Assembly (NCBI GenBank): GCA_041743655.1
Contig: JBGTMJ010000027.1
Location: 1 to 14,389, forward strand
Source: JARIHD01 sp041743655
GTDB lineage: Bacteria; Patescibacteriota; Saccharimonadia; Saccharimonadales; UBA4665
Length of the DNA: 14,389 nucleotides
Direction: 5' to 3'
The notes beneath the pieces were generated by a model. The model was not told where the DNA came from, did no database searches, and saw only the letters and a list, made by a program, of their open reading frames with translations. Position 1 is the stretch's first letter, and each line of letters starts with the position of its first letter. Below are positions 12,164-14,389 of this stretch, in pieces. Both the position numbers and the translations under genes were made by a program.

Positions 12164-14389
12164 TTAAAGCCTTCCGGCGCCGTATTTTTCTTTCGCTGCG
12201 GCAGCTACCTGGTCGAGTAATCGGTTCACTTCGTTATCAGTCAGCGTTCGTTCATACGAGGCGATTGAAAGACGGAAAGTTATCTGTTTATGATTCGGGT
12301 CTTCCTGACGCTTATATATATCGAGCGGGCTCAGCGTATGGATTGTCTGGTCAGGGCGGTTCTGTTGCAAATGGTCTTCTATATAGTGTGCCAGCTCCTG
12401 GTACGGCAGATCTGCGGTAACTCTCAGGCAGATATCCTGCTCCAATTTAGGGAAACGGGGCAAAACGGTATAGCTGGACCCGGGTTTACGCACAGCGAGC
12501 AATTGTTTAAGCCTGATTTCAAAGCCCGCCGAGTAACGTGGTAGTTTTAAGTTTTTAACCACCGCTGCGCGGTACTCGCCAACGATGCCAAGAATGACGT
12601 CACTATCCTTAACACCTACTAAAGCTGAACGGCGATGGTCAAAAGGCTTTACCATAGGATACTGCAGGTCTTCAGTGACCGGTGCATAGTACAGCGTAAT
12701 GCCAAACTGGCTGGCCAGAAATGCAAGGTATTTCTTTGCCGCAAAGAAAGCAGCTCCGCCCTTGTCCTGTGCTATCTTGTTGTCGGCAGCTATTGTCAGG
12801 GCAAGTATCTCGAACTCCTCCGGTAATTCGTCATGTTGTTCGGGCAGATGTAGCTTGTTATGCGTCCTACTCAGTTCAAAAAGGACAAATTCATCGTAAC
12901 CCGCCTTGATATTGGGGTGTACTTTTTCAAGCAGGCTCGGTGTCAGGCTCATGCGGTAATACTGCAAGCCAGGGCTTAAGGCGTTACTTATCTGGAAAGC
13001 CAGGGCTGTGTCCTGCCCGACCTTATCGAAGAGATCGCCATGCACGAACGTGTAAGAAAGTACTTCGTTGGCACCGGCTTTATGGAGAATGCTCCTGACA
13101 GCTGCCTTCAGTTCTAGCAAATCATCTTTTGGCGCAGGTGTAAGGTCACGTTTTGGTAACTCTAGTGGCAGACGGTCGAATCCATACAACCGGCCAACTT
13201 CTTCAACCACATCTTCGGGTATGGCAATGTCGGTACGCCAGAAAGGGGCCTTCACTGTCAGCTCATTGGCATTCAGCTCAACCCTAAACTCAACGTTACC
13301 GAGCAGTCGGGCCATAACATCAGTAGATAAGTCAAAGCCGAGCCGCGCAGTAATAAACTCACGGGTCACAGTAACGGGAGCATGCACTGACCCACGCTGC
13401 AATACTTCAGCTGGAAGGTGATTGTCATCCACCAGTACGCCAGCCAGTTTACCGCCTGCAAGCTGTGTAATATCTTCGGCAATCCGGGTTATAACAGCAA
13501 CATTTTGAAGTGGACTCTGGCCTTTGTTGAAGCGGGCCACGGCATCTGTGAACAATCCATTGGCCATTGACGTCCGTCGGATGGAATACATATCAAAATT
13601 GGCACACTCCAGAATAATATTCTTAGTGTTTGCGTCTACTTCCGTAGTGCCACCACCCATAACGCCACCTACTCCAATAAGTTTATCTTTGGTAGCAATC
13701 ATGATTGCTTGGTCACGGGGTTCAACTTCCTTACCATTCAAGAGGCTAATTTTTTCGCCTGGCTTCGGATACCGCACCACAATTGTTGCATGTTCTGCGT
13801 CATTGTCCTGGGCAACAACTTTATCATAGTCATAGGCATGTAACGGCTGGCCGGTTAGAGCCATATAGTAATTAGTAAGGTCAACAACATTATTAATCGG
13901 CCGGATACCGAGACGGTTTAAGACAACTTGCAGCCACACCGGGCTCGCTTTGACAGTCACGTCACTCATAGGCACAACCACAAAACGAGGCACCAGTTCT
14001 GGTAACTCATTGTGTACTTCAACCTGCAAGCTGTCTTCAGTCGTGGGAGCAACAACATCATGTCGATACCAATCCGGACTTTTGAACTGCTGGCCTTGTA
14101 TACCGGCAATTTCGCGGGCTATACCCAGCACCCCAAAACAATCGGGACGATGGGTAAACATCTTGTTTTCCATGTCAATCACCACATCGTCACGTAAACC
14201 AAAGGCATCCGCAAAGTACGTACCAGGAACGATTGTAACATCCTCAACCTCAAGGATTCCTTCATGCTCATCACTAATCGCCAGTTCACGAGGGCTGGCC
14301 ATCATGCCATTGCTTACGACTCCCCGGAAATCACGCGCTTCAAGCACAAAAGGGTCTTGGCTGTCATACGTGCTTGGTACGGTTGAACC
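12164..14389 (-). CDS. pheT: Phenylalanyl-tRNA synthetase beta subunit, 5' end outside the window
   Basis: The tRNA-binding and editing subunit of the alpha2-beta2 synthetase that charges tRNA-Phe. The 741 visible residues start within the N-terminal tRNA-binding domain: the frame continues upstream of the GTG at 14347 to the edge (GSTVPSTYDSQDPFVLEARD), so that GTG is an internal Val. In order come FRGVVSNGMMASPRELAISD (end of the tRNA-binding domain), the B3/B4 editing domain (HRPDCFGVLGIARE, TGQPLHAYDYD, GVGGVMGG), the B5 domain with DVVEEVGRLYGFDRLP, the synthetase-like core (EVLSYTFV onward), and the anticodon-binding FDX-ACB domain over about the last 95 residues (LPRFPKLEQDICLRV). The length and order match bacterial PheT. 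pheS is expected upstream, beyond 14389. The 3' end converges with the lone hypothetical gene. Confidence 0.97.
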   Translation of the reverse strand, partial: GSTVPSTYDSQDPFVLEARDFRGVVSNGMMASPRELAISDEHEGILEVEDVTIVPGTYFADAFGLRDDVVIDMENKMFTHRPDCFGVLGIAREIAGIQGQQFKSPDWYRHDVVAPTTEDSLQVEVHNELPELVPRFVVVPMSDVTVKASPVWLQVVLNRLGIRPINNVVDLTNYYMALTGQPLHAYDYDKVVAQDNDAEHATIVVRYPKPGEKISLLNGKEVEPRDQAIMIATKDKLIGVGGVMGGGTTEVDANTKNIILECANFDMYSIRRTSMANGLFTDAVARFNKGQSPLQNVAVITRIAEDITQLAGGKLAGVLVDDNHLPAEVLQRGSVHAPVTVTREFITARLGFDLSTDVMARLLGNVEFRVELNANELTVKAPFWRTDIAIPEDVVEEVGRLYGFDRLPLELPKRDLTPAPKDDLLELKAAVRSILHKAGANEVLSYTFVHGDLFDKVGQDTALAFQISNALSPGLQYYRMSLTPSLLEKVHPNIKAGYDEFVLFELSRTHNKLHLPEQHDELPEEFEILALTIAADNKIAQDKGGAAFFAAKKYLAFLASQFGITLYYAPVTEDLQYPMVKPFDHRRSALVGVKDSDVILGIVGEYRAAVVKNLKLPRYSAGFEIRLKQLLAVRKPGSSYTVLPRFPKLEQDICLRVTADLPYQELAHYIEDHLQQNRPDQTIHTLSPLDIYKRQEDPNHKQITFRLSIASYERTLTDNEVNRLLDQVAAAAKEKYGAGRL

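Noticed and set aside
14345..14347. GTG at 14345-14347 as the pheT start
   Set aside because: The frame stays open to the window edge with PheT-like sequence, and a start here would lose most of the N-terminal tRNA-binding domain.

Overview
The window is a gene-dense bacterial chromosome segment of balanced base composition. It uses the standard genetic code, with TGA as a true stop in several genes. It carries no mobile element, rRNA, tRNA or CRISPR array that I can see. The split transketolase, class I (eukaryote-type) fructose-bisphosphate aldolase, PfkB kinase beside it, RpiB-type isomerase, membrane-anchored FKBP and many small hypotheticals suggest a Patescibacteria/CPR genome, most likely of the Saccharibacteria (TM7) kind. 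That placement is inference from gene content and protein style, not a phylogeny.

Layout, low to high coordinate: (1) the 5' part of an unrecognised protein on the minus strand, running off the left edge (1-640). (2) A minus-strand sugar-phosphate block read from 7821 down to 878: gap, a small membrane protein, rpiB, rpe, the N- and C-terminal transketolase subunits, class I aldolase and a PfkB sugar kinase. (3) Inorganic pyrophosphatase (minus), divergent from a cytoplasmic glycerophosphodiester phosphodiesterase (plus). (4) A redox pair, glutaredoxin then thioredoxin reductase (minus). (5) A NUDIX hydrolase followed by a membrane-anchored FKBP peptidyl-prolyl isomerase (minus). (6) A lone plus-strand hypothetical gene with a strong promoter overlapped by a perfect palindrome. 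(7) The phenylalanyl-tRNA synthetase beta subunit (minus), running off the right edge; its N-terminus lies outside the window.

Functionally, region 2 joins lower glycolysis to the non-oxidative pentose phosphate pathway. RpiB and Rpe interconvert pentose phosphates, transketolase moves two-carbon units, aldolase joins or splits bisphosphates, and GAPDH feeds triose phosphate to lower glycolysis. No transaldolase is present here. Aldolase plus a PfkB kinase could replace it through sedoheptulose-1,7-bisphosphate, but that is a hypothesis. Pyrophosphatase pulls biosynthetic reactions forward.

Several start codons were moved from the longest frame to the one with a good ribosome-binding site (pfkB, aldolase, both transketolase/Rpe junctions, ppa). 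Recognisable -10 boxes sit so close to rpiB and the NUDIX gene that their mRNAs may be nearly leaderless. Most of the window is ordinary housekeeping. The least explained parts are the lone gene with its palindromic promoter, the left-edge protein and the small membrane protein inside the sugar-phosphate block. I did not find convincing evidence of a new multi-gene system.
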